DNA of 64,000 bases, from NCBI GenBank assembly GCA_963402885.1, contig OY727103.1, forward strand, positions 6,114,501-6,178,500, read 5' to 3'. The position numbers and the translations under genes are program-made. The notes under the pieces were generated by a model. The model did no database searches and was not told the origin of the DNA. It saw only the letters and a program-made list of their open reading frames with translations. This document shows, piece by piece, positions 1 to 12,318 of the stretch. Every line of letters begins with the position of its first letter. Position 1 is the stretch's first letter. Origin of the DNA: Antedon bifida. Taxonomy: Eukaryota > Echinodermata > Crinoidea > Comatulida > Antedonidae.

Positions 1-192
1 ACATGATAATGTCATATCACTACCATATTTAAGCATTTCACTACCATATTTAAGCATATCACTACCATATTTGGGCACATCACTACCATACTTAAGCATA
101 TCACTACCATATTTAAGCATATCACTACCACATTTAAGCATATCACTACCATATTTGGGCACATCGTACATTTTTTAGTGTTGACCGAGCTT
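1..192. repeat. 21-bp minisatellite inside a MITE-like repeat (right end)
   Basis: About seven 21-bp units of the form CATATCACTACCATATTTAAG (variants with TTTGGGCA) run from 1 to about 165. The right edge, TAGTGTTGACCGAGCTT, resembles the terminal inverted repeat of four other copies in this window (32203, 47214, 47922, 55663). The left end is outside the window. It probably lies in the GPS-TM1 intron of gene A. Confidence 0.75.
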
Positions 193-759
193 TACATTCA
201 CATTACATCATTCCAGTCAGATATTAATTGTTAATTTTGGTTTTTGAGAACACAAACTTATCGACGTTTTCCACATGTATGTCAAGGATATTCAATATTA
301 CATTTTTTTATCTATCAGTTAATTTTATCCCTTTTTCTGAATAGTATTTTTGTTATTACATTTTTATTACCTTTTTAGTGGTCCCTTCTTAGAAGCTTAT
401 GCTTTAAATTTACTTTTCCATAACTGATTGTGTTCTGTTATCAATAACCTTATGTTTTATTTATTTTTACTGAAACATTTTATTCGTTTTTAAGGTATTT
501 TTTTGGCTTTGCTTTGTATATTTGTTCAATATAAAATTACAAAACGTAAATTTCTGATTATCAGCATCTTAGTCTCCTCCTATACATTATACCGAAAACT
601 AACAAAACATTGATAATTTTAATAACAAATGAAAAGTAAAAGTTTGAATGAAAAATTATAGTGCTAGGCATAATACAACTAATAAAGATGTCACCGGTTC
701 AAAATCATTGCCAATTTGGAGGCAACCATTTTGTTGAAACTAACAATTCAATGACTTAC
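193..759. other. Probable gene A intron, no recognisable feature
   Basis: AT-rich sequence with no TM1-like exon on the minus strand and no credible plus-strand coding. It is read as the intron that follows the GPS exon of gene A. Confidence 0.5.
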
Positions 760-3626
760 AACAAGAATAGCGAAGTTTGTAAGATGGTCACACAAGCACA
801 CAACACGATCGTCTGCTGTTCCACCTAGCTCACATCCTTCGCTTGACCAATCACCTACTCCATCATCAAGTGAGAAATCCCAGAAAACACATTCTGTATT
901 TTTACCAGTTTCCTACAATAAAATTGCATAAACTAAAAGCCTATGTTATTTTGATGATGATTTTTTTCAGATAAAGTATTTGATTCTGTAGTTTTATCGA
1001 TTATGCAAACTAGGTCAAGATAATATTTCGCTAAAAGGTCATTTGGTAGAGATTGCTTGGTTGTTAATCCTAACAAAGCTAATGGAGGTCAATACCCTCT
1101 TCAAAAGGTACGCTTATGTTGACACGAAAATCAACGCAACTTAATTCAAGCACAACTAATTGCAATCAGTTTCAGTGTCAGTATAAGTGCTCGCACACGA
1201 GTCACTTTCAGTTGCTCGAAAGTCGACATAAACTTCTGTCGCGTCGAGATCAGTTGAGTTGCTTTCAGTTTCAACATTGACCTTATTTATATTTGGTGAT
1301 CGATTTTCCTCTACCTTGATTAGGATTCTAAAATATACACCAACAATAGAACCCTCTTAGTTTAAAGCAGATGAAAATATGTTTACAAGAACACGATTTA
1401 TTTTTTAAATACATACTACTGAAGTTTTAAATTTCGAAAAAGACAGATGTATCTATAGGTTTGTTATATTTATATTTTGCAAAATATTATCTTGATCTAG
1501 TCTACATAATCGTGATGAGGGTGTGTGGCGCATTGTGTTGGACTCCATGGTTGGACGTTGAACTAAGTATCATTAGGCAAGATACTTTACTTATGTTTGC
1601 CTCTCTCTACTCAGGTGTACAAATAGGTACCTGGTATAGGTCAAAACACAATTGAGCTGATTATTGGCTGCAGACTTATGGTAGTGTTTGACGTGTTTAA
1701 TCCAATAAATGACTAGGTATTAATGTGAAGCTCTTAGAGGCTTTGTACATTTCGTGACATATATATAAGATCGACATATTATACTTATTATATTATACTT
1801 ACAAAGCGAGGTAGAAAAGCTGCTTTTATAGGTGTTGTCAACCCATCAATCTTAACTGCTTCTACTGAAGCGGAAATAATGTGGCTTCCAACTTGGCGAG
1901 TAAAATCTTCTCCTGATTTGTTGGGTAACGTGTTTGAAATAAACAACGAGCTATCCTGATACACTGTAAAATATACTCGGATATCATCTACTCTCGCCGT
2001 TGATATGACATCATGTAGAAGAATGATCGAAGCACCTACCATTTCAAATGTGAATGTCGTATCGTAATAATACGTTTTTAGATCGTCTGGTTCAAATGTA
2101 TCCTTAAGTGAATCGCCGTCAGAGAGAGCCACGTATGCTAGCCCGTTTTTTAGAGATTCTGGCCTTACTGCTAAAGTCATCACACCAACATGTGGTTGTA
2201 CACTGGTGAAGTTCATGTCTGCTGCTGCCACCGTTGCAAGTTGCCTTTCTAATGATGTTACATATGACATTGTACTTTCTTTCATTGATGAGCTACGTAC
2301 ACCGGAATCTATGACGTTATCAACTACTTTGACCATAGCTAAAGTTACCTGTAAGAAAAATAGTAAACAATCAACTCACTTCAATTATACAATAAGTGTT
2401 GTATTGACAATTGTGCAAAATGTGTACGTTTCCTTTGACATATTCACTTTTATAGGTAACGTTTCGCATAGAGAAAATAAAACTACCATTTTGTCAGATA
2501 GCTCGAGGTCAGCAATGTCTTCCAAAATTCCTGCAACTAATTCAACCGCCTCTTCATCAAGATTTTTCGTATTGCTGGTGACTTCTGCAAGAGCATCAGC
2601 TACGTCTTCAACATTATATTCTGAAACCTCGACCTGAAAAATAATAATTATAATAATCTCTGGAAGGATAGTCTTTCAATTAAAGTTATTAAATGTAAAG
2701 TTAGATTTGGTGTATGTTAGGTAAAAGTTATGGGAAATAAGCAGTCCAAACATAATATGTTGCATGAATAACTGTATTAAAATTAATAATACCTCATCTA
2801 TCCTTTGTATTTGAATTGAAGTTGTTCCAATGTCACAATCAGTAATATTGACGCGTCCCCAGTCAGCTCCAAATACAAAATCTCCATCACAGTAACGTGT
2901 CGCAAGTGGAACTGTGTGCCCTATCACAAAAATCAAACCGTTACCATATTATATTATACTACATTTTACAATGTATGTGCGCACATTTACCAAGAATTGT
3001 GTAGACCCACTCCAGTAGTTTTATTAGACGATTGTGGGTCACATGATATTCAATAAACTACACCATAGCACGCTCAACGTTATATACAGTGATCCAGAAT
3101 GTTGGTAACGAAAAGAAAAAACAACAGGCCAAGGTTAAAATCTAATACCGCTGCTATATTTTTCTTAGCTTGTCAAATAAACATAACAATTCAAAATGGC
3201 AGTCGGTCGTAACTAACATTTCTGTAGCGATATGTACTATTCTAGAACAAAAAGCATCTTTTTAGTTTGATTAAATCGTGGAATAAAACGTAGAATCGTT
3301 GAAAAAAACAGAATTAGCCTAGTTGTAGTTACCTAGGATTTTTTGTATCGCTATCCTAGACTAACTAAGCCTAGGCCTATATATTCTGTTCAGTGTAGTG
3401 TGTTTTACACAGATAAAGTGTTATTGGTATGAAATTAATTGTACAATTTCACTCATAAACATTATTTGTATAACATTATTACCTTTGTTTGAATACAGCG
3501 GGCAGCGTTTGATTGAATTTGCAGTTTCACCAAGTGCAACTTCTGGAAAACTGTACCAAGTACCATCGACCTCCATGTCTTCTCCAAGGCAAACAGTAGT
3601 TGAAGCAGTTACAGTAGCGAATGTTT
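760..3626 (-). CDS. Gene A HRM, GAIN and GPS exons
   Basis: Exons 3626-3483 and 2920-2793 form the HRM domain, with four cysteines in the blocks VCLGED, RCPLYSNKG, TRYCDGDF and NITDC. Exons 2633-2487 (49 codons, helical) and 2348-1803 (182 codons, beta-rich, with FTSVQPHVGVMTL and IRVYFTVYQ) form GAIN. Exon 912-760 is the GPS: ECVFWDFS, GDWSSEGC, VVCLCDHLTNFAILV. The cleavage triplet H-L^T is intact, so self-cleavage and exposure of a TNFAILV tethered agonist are expected. All junctions match in phase. Confidence 0.88.
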
Positions 3627-6529
3627 CTAATATTTTATAATCTATTAATAAGAATGTTAAGCATAGTATACTTACAGTGCCTTATAAAGACTATTATGAA
3701 ACAACGTTTGAAATTAAGTTAGTCTAGGCCTATACTTGAGCAAACCTCACAATGCTCTGTTCGATACAAAAGTCATCACATTACAGGACTACGGTTTTAG
3801 AAGCAGAATAATGTTCATAAGCACAAAGGTCTATATATTATTAACTAATTATTTATCTAAACAAATACCGCAATTGTTTTCCTACCAATGATTTTTGGTC
3901 TTCCGTATATCTTAACTTCACACAATGTCAGATAGTTGGTTCTGTTTTCCAATTGTACTGATACAATATTGCCTTCTGTTCCATTTTCACATTCTAACAA
4001 TATTACCCCAGCATATTCCGATGCATCCTTGGATGATACAGGGTTTCCACACGCATCGTTGCTCTTTAAATTGCCTGTACTTGTTCCAACTCGTACGTGC
4101 GCACCATCTAAGCGTTCAGCTATGAATTACATGTTTAATAATAAAACAAAAATTATATATTTTATCATTGGTGGGTTGTCCATATTTATTAACAAATTAA
4201 TACCATTCACCTTCTTTTTCCATGGTATCCTTAGCTACCATTAATTATATTAATAATTTAAGTATGTCTGGGTACAGAAGATTTCAAAACGAACATTTCC
4301 AATGAATTGAGCTTACGCTAAACGTGTTAGTTATAGCATAATCTAATCGCAACACATGTTGAATACGTACAGTTTGATTCACGGTTGTATACGACAATAT
4401 ATTCTATGACGTAAATGTCCATTAGATCAACATACCACCACGGTTCTGTAAAAATAAACAAAAATGATAATAGTTCATAGTTCATTTTATTTGTCCATAC
4501 GGACATTCATGTGACATACAATTGCTCAAAGTTAAAAGGTTAATACAATAAAATTACATAGCAACAAAATTCAACGACTTAACAACGACTTAACAACGAC
4601 TTGGCATGTACATTGAAATAATTGAAAGTTGTCAACGCAGTAAAAAAGATTATATTTTTTAAAATTTTGTAGGCCCTATTATCAATTTTTAATCATATGG
4701 CCGAGCGAGTCATATGGCCGAGCGGTTAAGGCAGGGGCGCCGTTTACCGTACCTAAAGAGCCAACAACAACATCGGCAAGGGTTCGAGGCCGACTCGCTC
4801 CTAGTTCTGGTGGTGGAACAAGTCTTCTCGGATAAGGACTATAAACCGTAGGTCCAGTGTACACAGTTATAACCTGTGTGTACTTTAAAGAACCCAGTTC
4901 ATTATTCGAAGAAGAGTAGGGGGTTACCCCGGTGAACTGGTTCACACAATAGCCCCTGTATCAGGGGGATTACCACCTATCTGATAGGACAGTGATTAAT
5001 TCACTATTGGTAATCCTTGGCCACATTGCCTAAAGACATAAAAAAAAAAAAATAAAAAAAAAAAAAAAAAAAAATAAAAAATATTTGATTAATGGACCTT
5101 CGGATATGCAGAATCAATAATTGTCATGTTGTATATATCACTTGGATCCGCCTATAAAACTACCCTTCGTAGATAACACTTGGAATAGTATAATCAATTT
5201 TACCTTTTTCGTAGTTTATATGGGAGGAAAGAAATTCACTCATGGTTTTGTTGATTTTAGTTGTAGATGTACCGAATCAGCTAACATTAAACACAATGAA
5301 ATGCAAGAACTAATCTGCGACCGCTCTCCTACCTTGTATCAAACGGCTTTAATTATAAATAATCATCTGCATCATCCTTTTTCATGCATGCTCTAATCTA
5401 TTGTTCAGTTTTGTTAAAGAAATTTACATTTACATACCTTATACAGCTATAGATATTGCTTTAATTCTGTTTGTATCATGGATAGCCGATTCTGTAGTGT
5501 TTAGTTTTAGTGTTTAGTGTCAGTCCACATGGTATTACACCGTTGTTATTTGTATTGTTGATTGTTTATCTGCAAATTGAATAAAATAAATAAAAAATAA
5601 AAAATTCATCTTACCATTTTCCTTTATTGTGTGTGAGCATACTGCTTCCCGTCGATTTCCAGGTTCTGGACCCGTATTATTATCGAATGCTGGTGAAGCC
5701 GATAAGTAGCCAGAACGTGTTGAGCTCTCACTAGTAGGAAAGTCTTTATCAAATATACGACCTACAAAATAAAATAATCGCAGTTAAAAGGAAAATCATT
5801 CCATGGAACGATAACTTACCGTACCTGATAGTAAAATTGTCCCGTTAGGAAAATGTATTTGTATGCAACTTGTTAATACTTAGTAAATTGGGAAAACTCT
5901 TTATAGATACAACAACTGCACCGGGAAACTATAGTTAATAACATCGATCGAGTCAGATATGATGTTTTCGCCAAATGTATGAAGATGTATAGGCCTAGAG
6001 TTGGGTACATCAATAAAATATTTAGCAAAAGCATAAATAGGTCTGTTATTATTCAATATTATATAGCCTACTAAAATCTCCTTCTAAAAAAGTATGTGTG
6101 GTAGTTCAGACTATCTAGTACTAAAACCTACTACCGTTATAACAAGTAATTCCCAATTCATAATTACAATTACTATTACTACAATTTTAGAATAACAACA
6201 CCCAACAGTACACCACAAAAAGCGCGTGCTTGTCAGTATGGGGACTATTATTTAATTATCTACATACATACAACCTACAACAACAATTATGTAAACAAAA
6301 AAAGTAAAAATCATTGGTCGGCCACGACCGGTCAGCACCTCTGGTGGGGAACTCCCCTGAGGGAATCGGTAATCGATAATTGATAAGAACTAATAGATTG
6401 TCACCATCTTCTGTATGTTAAATAGGCGTACTTACAACATTCCTCGTATGCCTCCTGTTCAAATGACGACACAAACGCGGGTAATGTAAGCGTTAGGACG
6501 ACGAAGCCGGTATACATTAACTTTTCCAT
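760..6529 (-). CDS. Gene A: FTP-lectin adhesion GPCR, 3' end outside window
   Basis: Nine coding exons, 5' to 3': 6529-6436, 5761-5615, 4445-4371, 4119-3886, 3626-3483, 2920-2793, 2633-2487, 2348-1803, 912-760. Together they give 556 codons in one frame with GT-AG borders. Order: signal peptide (start MEKLMYTG, hydrophobic core about residues 6-20), fucolectin/F5-8-type FTP domain (about 32-185), HRM (about 186-275), GAIN (about 276-505) and GPS (506-556). The gene should continue into 7TM exons, but none is visible at 1-759, so they probably lie left of the window. The start chosen is the first in-frame ATG of the exon; a second ATG four codons on matches the start of gene B. The role as a cell-surface adhesion receptor is inferred from family architecture. 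Confidence 0.88.
3886..5761 (-). CDS. Gene A FTP (fucolectin-like) lectin module, 3 exons
   Basis: Three phase-1 exons (5761-5615, 4445-4371, 4119-3886) encode one fucolectin/tachylectin-4/pentraxin-type domain of the F5/8C fold. Diagnostic blocks are ESSTRSGY, ASPAFDNNTG, VCSHT, EPWWYVDL, IEYIVVYNR, GAHVRVGTST, ACGNPVSS, GNIVSVQLEN and LCEVKIYG. Known family members bind fucose and related sugars with Ca2+; whether this copy does is inference. The long intron 4446-5614 holds a tRNA-derived SINE. Confidence 0.85.
4694..5083 (+). mobile_element. tRNA-derived SINE with poly(A) tail
   Basis: It begins with a tRNA-like head (A-box-like GGCCGAGCGGTTAAGGC, B box GGGTTCGAGGCC), followed by a roughly 250-bp tRNA-unrelated body and an A-rich tail at about 5040-5083. 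The 5' end shows a direct repeat of CATATGGCCGAGCG (4694 and 4711). A related copy lies in the opposite orientation at 36554-36834. It sits in the FTP intron of gene A. Confidence 0.8.
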
Positions 6530-7520
6530 GTTTTAAACAGATTTTGCTTCTCTAATTTATTTTTTTATAAAAACGTACGGAATTGCAGGATTGATGCTTC
6601 AGCAATAAACACACCTTTTTGAATGATGCATTCGTTATTTGTGACTTGCAGTTTATGATTTAGAACATTGTGTTAATAAATAAACTTTCGGTTTTGAAAA
6701 AAAGTTATACCCGACACATTGCGTAACAAAAAACCGGACTGAAATGTATCCAGGTACAGACAGTCTGGAATTGTTTTAGTGTAGATAGTTAACAAAAGCG
6801 TCAATAGGAAACGAGATCATTGGGCAACGCTGGCAATTATATTTAATTGTTTAATTCAATATAAGACAGTTTTCATTATTACAGGTTTTTTTTAACGTGA
6901 TTGTGTTATCCTGGATAAATATGTTAAATAGCTACATACAATAAGGTAGTGTTACTTTTTCAATAATAATTATTCTTTTTTCAGTGGGTCTTTCTTTAAA
7001 CATCGTGTATATAACACATAATATGGTAAAAATACTTATTTAACTTCTGTATTATGTCTCGCTTCGTTTCGTTTGTTTTTCACTCTTCAAATGAATTTAA
7101 ACATTCTTTAACAGAAGTATACAATGTATATAGTATGGGTGGATGGAGGTCACAGTAACGTTTCAGTATGATAACAATGTGAGAACAAACTGATACAAAA
7201 CAAAACAAAATGTTGTTTTGTAAGGTGTATTGGTTTTTGTTTTGAAATGAAATATGAACACATAGGAAGGATGTGACAAATCAGATAATTGTGCAGCAAA
7301 TTGTTATTACATATAAACACATAAACACAATTGTGACATTTTCTTTAATGCTAAAATGCAAAATACTGTATTAGACATACCTTGACAATAAATGAAAAAT
7401 CCTCTTTGAAAGAAAAATGATATGACAATATCAGCAGATAGTAATGTAATGTAATGTTGTTCGATTTATATAGCGCTTATACAATCAAAAGATTGTCCCA
7501 AAGCGCTGAGAGAAAAAAAA
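6530..7520. other. Spacer upstream of gene A
   Basis: No gene is seen. A TATAAAA on the minus strand at about 6563-6569 lies only some 35 bp before the chosen ATG, close for a core promoter, so I do not call it one. At 7443-7512 is a short repeat remnant (ATATAGCGCTTA paired with AAAGCGCT) of a type scattered in invertebrate genomes. Confidence 0.4.
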
Positions 7521-7862
7521 AACAACGAACTATTCTGATAAACCGTAATCAACAATCGGATCCAATCTACGTCAATTTGAGCTTGGCTAATTAAGAATAT
7601 CTCAGGCGAAATAGACATTGACGCTGATATGACTTCAAAAGGAAAAATAGTCTCGTAATATATATTTATATCGTCTGGTTACACATACGCCAACCAAGCC
7701 ATATTTGTTACTAAGAAAACTATTCTCCTCCGAATGTTTAATTATATATGATTGTGTAATTATTAGCGGTTTGTTTGGTTAAAGCTATAAATAGTATTAT
7801 GTATTAGTACTTCCGGCTTTGAGATATTTCGATTTATCATTTTGTCGACCACTTTAATAATG
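7521..7862 (-). pseudogene. Decayed GAIN-domain pseudo-exon of an adhesion GPCR
   Basis: On the minus strand the sequence aligns by eye to the large GAIN exon of genes A-E. Visible blocks are the 5' part (IKVVDKMIN, compare VVDNIID), a part matching the stretch before IRVYFTVYQ (plus-strand AATCTCAGGCGAAA-like and ACATCGTCTGG-like segments), and ACAACGAACTATTCTG, which matches the SSLFIS region. The middle is deleted, the frame is broken, and neither flanking exon is present. It is a relic of a sixth receptor copy or of a partial duplication between genes A and B. Confidence 0.7.
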
Positions 7863-8330
7863 AGAATAAAGTGTGTCTTAAAACAACCCATTTTATAGGT
7901 TTTAGTGTATAAAATAAATTGTCTATTAATAGTAGTAGGCATTATGTTATAAAGAAAGTATGGTATAAAAGGCAAGAAGAGACAATTAAAGAATCAACAT
8001 TGCGATTTTTACATATAGTGCAACACGTGGATATCGGATTTATTCAACAATGTAAATTAAATAAAGGTAAACAAATATAGAAACAAACTCTTTAAAAACT
8101 AATAACAATGACAATACAAAGACAAATATATGTATACATTATATGATATATGGAGTGGAAAAAAACAAAATGAAATAATAAGAATGTAATTTACCTGGAA
8201 GCATAGATGGTTACTTAAACCTTGGCAATTAAATAGCTTAAAAAGACAGCAATTAATGAATCCCCAAATCCTAAATAAAACTGTTCGCAAAATGTTAAAA
8301 TAGTGATGATTTATCTTGAAATATTTTGTT

Positions 8331-8531
8331 TTACAATCTGATCTAAACCCAAAATTTGGAACAGATTACCAAGTCACATTAAACACTTAGACGACTATAA
8401 TCAGTTTAAAAAACATTTAAAAGCACTATATTTCAAACAATGTTACGATACTAATTGGTGTGAAGCGCCGCTGATTATAATTAAATGTTGTATAAATGTG
8501 CGCTATACAAGTAATAATAATAATAATAAAC
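8331..8531 (+). mobile_element. 5'-truncated CR1/L2-like LINE, 3' end
   Basis: The plus strand reads KIWNRLPSHIKHLDDY then NQFKKHLKALYF, matching the C-terminal signature of CR1/L2 reverse transcriptases (WN-LP and FK--LK). A (TAA)n-type microsatellite follows at about 8508-8531, as is usual for the 3' end of such elements. Only the last 50 or so codons remain. Confidence 0.75.
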
Positions 8532-9312
8532 TTTAAGTTCTTTTAGATCATTCTATACATAAGCTCCGGCAAATTTGAGTGAAGTGCTCATTATCTTTAT
8601 ATGTGGCTCAGGGGGAACCATATTGAGTGTATTAGATTGCCTAGTGCTATAAACACCATTCCCATATCATTACATAGTCTTGAAGATGCAGTGCCATTAA
8701 AACATTTGAACATTAAACATGATATTGCATGATTTCTTCTTATTTGAAATGTTTTTCAAGATAGATCATTTATTATTATTTATTTTCTTCGTCATCTTTA
8801 TTAGTTAATTCATTCATTTCATTATTTCCTTGTAAATATCCGATAAATGATTATTCGTTAACGTTTTTAAAATTTCTACAAGTATTTGTCTTACATCTAT
8901 TGCTTTTATTTCCCTTTTTAAATATGTATAAACTAAGGAATGGTTATTTAATGATATAATGAGCGACTCCAGTTAGTACATGACGTTCGGGAATTGATGA
9001 TAATATCAAGTCAACATGTCACTGATTGTTTAGTAACCCTTGTTTTATCGTTAGCAATCGGTGTTAACTTAAAAATATTTTCTAGTTTGTTTATGGTATT
9101 CTAATATTATATTGATTTTGCCAATGTCAAATTTATAATCTCTATTAAAGTCTCATAAAAGTATAAGTTCTTTGTTTTCATTATACATTCCCAAGCATAT
9201 TTTGGCATATTTGGCTGGCATTTTTTTAATTTAAATTACATTTTTTGTCGGGTATATACATTTTTTTCTCCAATTTTTGGATAAGGTGGGGATAAGGTGG
9301 AGATAAGGTGAA
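8532..9312. other. Spacer downstream of gene B, nothing recognised
   Basis: AT-rich sequence with no coding similarity seen on either strand. Confidence 0.4.
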
Positions 9313-9719
9313 TTAAGGCCCATTCACACTAGGACGATAACGACCGACGATAATAGACAACAATTTGCATTTTTCATACATAAAATAAAAGAAAAATAAA
9401 ACCTTTTCATTCTAGAACTATAGAATAACCATCTATGCTTCCTTTGATGAAAATTATATTTTCACACGTCCAATCAAATGACGTCATGATTAGTAAGAGC
9501 AATAATATCGTGACAATACAACGATTTTATTGTTTTTATGTATCATGACGTCATTTGATTGGAATTTTAAAAATATTATTTTTATCAAAGACAGCATAAA
9601 TGATTATCCTATAGTCCTAGTACGAAACCCTTTCTAATTTCTTTTGTTTTATGTTAAAAAAAATGCATGCTTATATATTTATCGTCGATCGTTATCGTCC
9701 TAGTGTGAATGGGCCTTAA
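9313..9719. mobile_element. Foldback MITE with TTAA ends
   Basis: The ends are inverted copies of TTAAGGCCCATTCACACTAG followed by GACGATAACGA (9313-9343 and about 9689-9719). Both carry TTAA, the target site used by piggyBac-type elements. The inside is also an imperfect palindrome (TGACGTCATGATTAG against ATCATGACGTCATTTG). It has no coding capacity and lies about 170 bp downstream of the gene B stop codon. Confidence 0.85.
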
Positions 9720-9889
9720 ACATTAAAATGGCATATTCAAAAGCAAAAATTGTAAGAATTATTTTTCACCTTTCTAGTTTTGTGTAAAGATCTAGCTAGG
9801 CAGTCTCACTAAAAGTGAATCATAACATTCTAGATATTATTAACCACATCGGAACAGTAATACAAATTATATATAAATCCTATTCGGGT

Positions 9890-12318
9890 TTACATATTAT
9901 ATTCGTTGTTTTGACTGGTAATATTTGTATCATGACTGGAATAGCTTGCCATTTGTATACCATTAGTTTTTCCCGTATTGCTAACGATAGCATATTTAGA
10001 TCTCGTAGCTCTGTCCCTTTCTTTGCAACAGGACATCCAGGCGTCACGAACGTTCTTCTGACGTACGCAGAAAAAGAGAAAAATGAAGAGGCCTTGCAGA
10101 GAGTTGAAGACACAGAATAACAACTGAAACGCCTTGCGAGAGGACGAGTCTGCATCGATTGCGAGGAATCCCAAAACCCATGTTAGGCCCAATAGTACCG
10201 AAAGTCCAATGGAAGTTTGGAGACGTTTTGAAACTTCACCTCGCGTCGATAAGGCAACATTTCGTCCGCAAGTCAATTTGTGCATTATTAGAATGAACGC
10301 TCCAACATTAAAAAGCAGAAGTATACCAACAATCAGAATGAAGCCATAGTTGCGAATACTTCCTGACGGAACGAAACAGCTGAGGGAAAAAATAATTGTC
10401 TTTGTTTTAAAAATTTACCGGGACAGCAAATAAAGTAATGTTTTAAACCTACAGAACCTACAGTAGGTACCTAGAATAAACCATATTAGTAACTAGAGAG
10501 CGTACACTTTTCGACGACCTATAGACCTACCTAGGTCAGGTCAATCGATGTTTCGGCGGTCGTCACATGGACCAAAAAAAAACATTAAAACGATGTCAAG
10601 GTGAGGGACGAGGGAGCATGTACCCGTATGCGCACGTAATGTAGTTGTCAGCCGACTGGACTTAAAACTAGTAAAAGATACATATTTTGGCACACCTGCG
10701 TGTGTTCAGAAAACTATTAGAAGCAATGAGAAAATATCGAAAGTCGTCAATTTACCCGTCCAAGTACCTTTATCCCCTGAATTGCATGGGATCGATGGAA
10801 ATAAAAATACGGAGACGAAGTGACTTAAAAGAATATAGGGCACGTTTTTATAACATAACTTTTAGTATCTAGCTCTCACACACACAAGAAATGACCAAAA
10901 ATAGTAATCTTCATAAGTTGAAGAGTCTCATCAGTATAGTCAGGTAAGTTTACATAACTACTCAACGATACATAATAGAAAGACATAGAATACCGTACTT
11001 ACTAGCTGGTGTTGTAGTAGTAATCTACGTCAGTACACAGGCAGACTGTAACAATTATCAGAGGAATACCTACAATAAAAGAAAGCTTAGTAAATGATAA
11101 TTCTTATAATTTAAAATGCAGCTGCAGTTACTGTAAAGGGTCACACATGCCCCGTTCCGGCCGGCTCCAGTTTAACTTCGTGTCAGAATACGCGTACAGT
11201 ATATCATTAGCCACTTTTGTTTTGACGACGCTGTACGCACCTCTCATCAATCAATTTACTATGCATACGCGTAAAGTGTAGCCGCGTGGCGCGTCGTTGC
11301 GTTGAGACGCGACTTTCCGGCGCCGGAACCGGAACCGGAGCATGTGTGAAAGGCACTTAAATGTGCAAATAACAAAACATTTACCGTAGCCTACTACACA
11401 CACTTTCAGCATAAAGTGTTCGATGTTATCGTAGAAGACTTTGACGAGCATAAGATACATGTTTATAGCTTCAATTGACATCCAGAATATAGAGGCAAGT
11501 CCAAAGTAATGAACCAACACTGCTACAGTGATGCATCCATGTCTAGAACCTGTCTGTTTAATGCCAATCGCAAACACGAGATACAGAGATAACAATGTTA
11601 TTGATAGGTTGATGAGAATTTTCTGAGGAACTTTGCTTCGAAGTGATCTGCAATGACAAAAAGTGTGTTGGTATAAAGTTGCTTTACACCACGTATGTAT
11701 TTCTGAAAAGAACTGTTGGGTTTATCGACGTTTCATTCAATATGCTTCGATCAGTAGACTTCGATCGTCCTCAGGGATGAGAATGAGCAAGCTTTATTTA
11801 TCTTTGTTTGTAGTGCATACATTACTTAAGACATAATACATTGGTGATATAATAGTTTAAACGTGGCTTTATGAAATACGTATATAATAAGTGTGGACAA
11901 TTAAATTAAATATAATTTAAAACAAAATTTAAAAAGAAATAGGCCGAATACAATTATGCACCGAGAGATCCGACCCCATCTCCAGGAAATGTACTTGTGC
12001 TATTTTTGTTTGGGATAGAGTACGAGGCCGAGTTTACATGAGGCCGAGTTGACTTGTCGTCGATTTTTTGCCTAGAGGGTTTAGGACTGGCTTGATCTGC
12101 TTCATTTTAGTGTCATTGTACAATGTCACAAATCATTACATTTGCAAATTGGGATATATGAGGTCTGAAACCTATTTAGAACAAATTACCATTACTTACT
12201 TAAAGAAAAGGTGTGTAGCAATTGTACTCGCTAAACCAACGATAGAAACAATGCATCCAATCAAACTGATTACAGCTAATACGTCATGAAATCCTGAATC
12301 CTCTTGTTCGTAATAATC
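9890..12318 (-). CDS. Gene B 7TM domain and tail
   Basis: TM1 exon 12318-12200, TM2-3 exon 11647-11385 (conserved extracellular Cys in SRHGC, then FWMSIEAINMYLM), TM4 exon 11069-11003, and last exon 10379-9890 with the ECL2 cysteine (CFVPSG), TM5, TM6 (GLTWVLGFLA), TM7 (FNSLQGLFIF) and helix 8 (VRQKNVRDAWMSCCK). The tail differs from those of C-E and ends NEYNM before TAA. The intron 11070-11384 holds a GC-rich MITE. Confidence 0.92.

Noticed and set aside
1..165. CRISPR-like regular repeats
   Set aside because: Head-to-tail 21-bp units without spacers in an animal intron; this is a minisatellite.
2206..2637. Plus-strand open frame of 143 codons
   Set aside because: Antisense shadow of the gene A GAIN exons; no domain, and splice signals fit the minus strand.
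4711..4795. Possible tRNA-Leu/Ser gene (A and B boxes present)
   Set aside because: No convincing acceptor stem, continues into a SINE body with a poly(A) tail, and has a second copy elsewhere.
6563..6569. TATA box for gene A
   Set aside because: Only about 35 bp before the start codon, leaving almost no 5' UTR, and not conserved in genes B or C.
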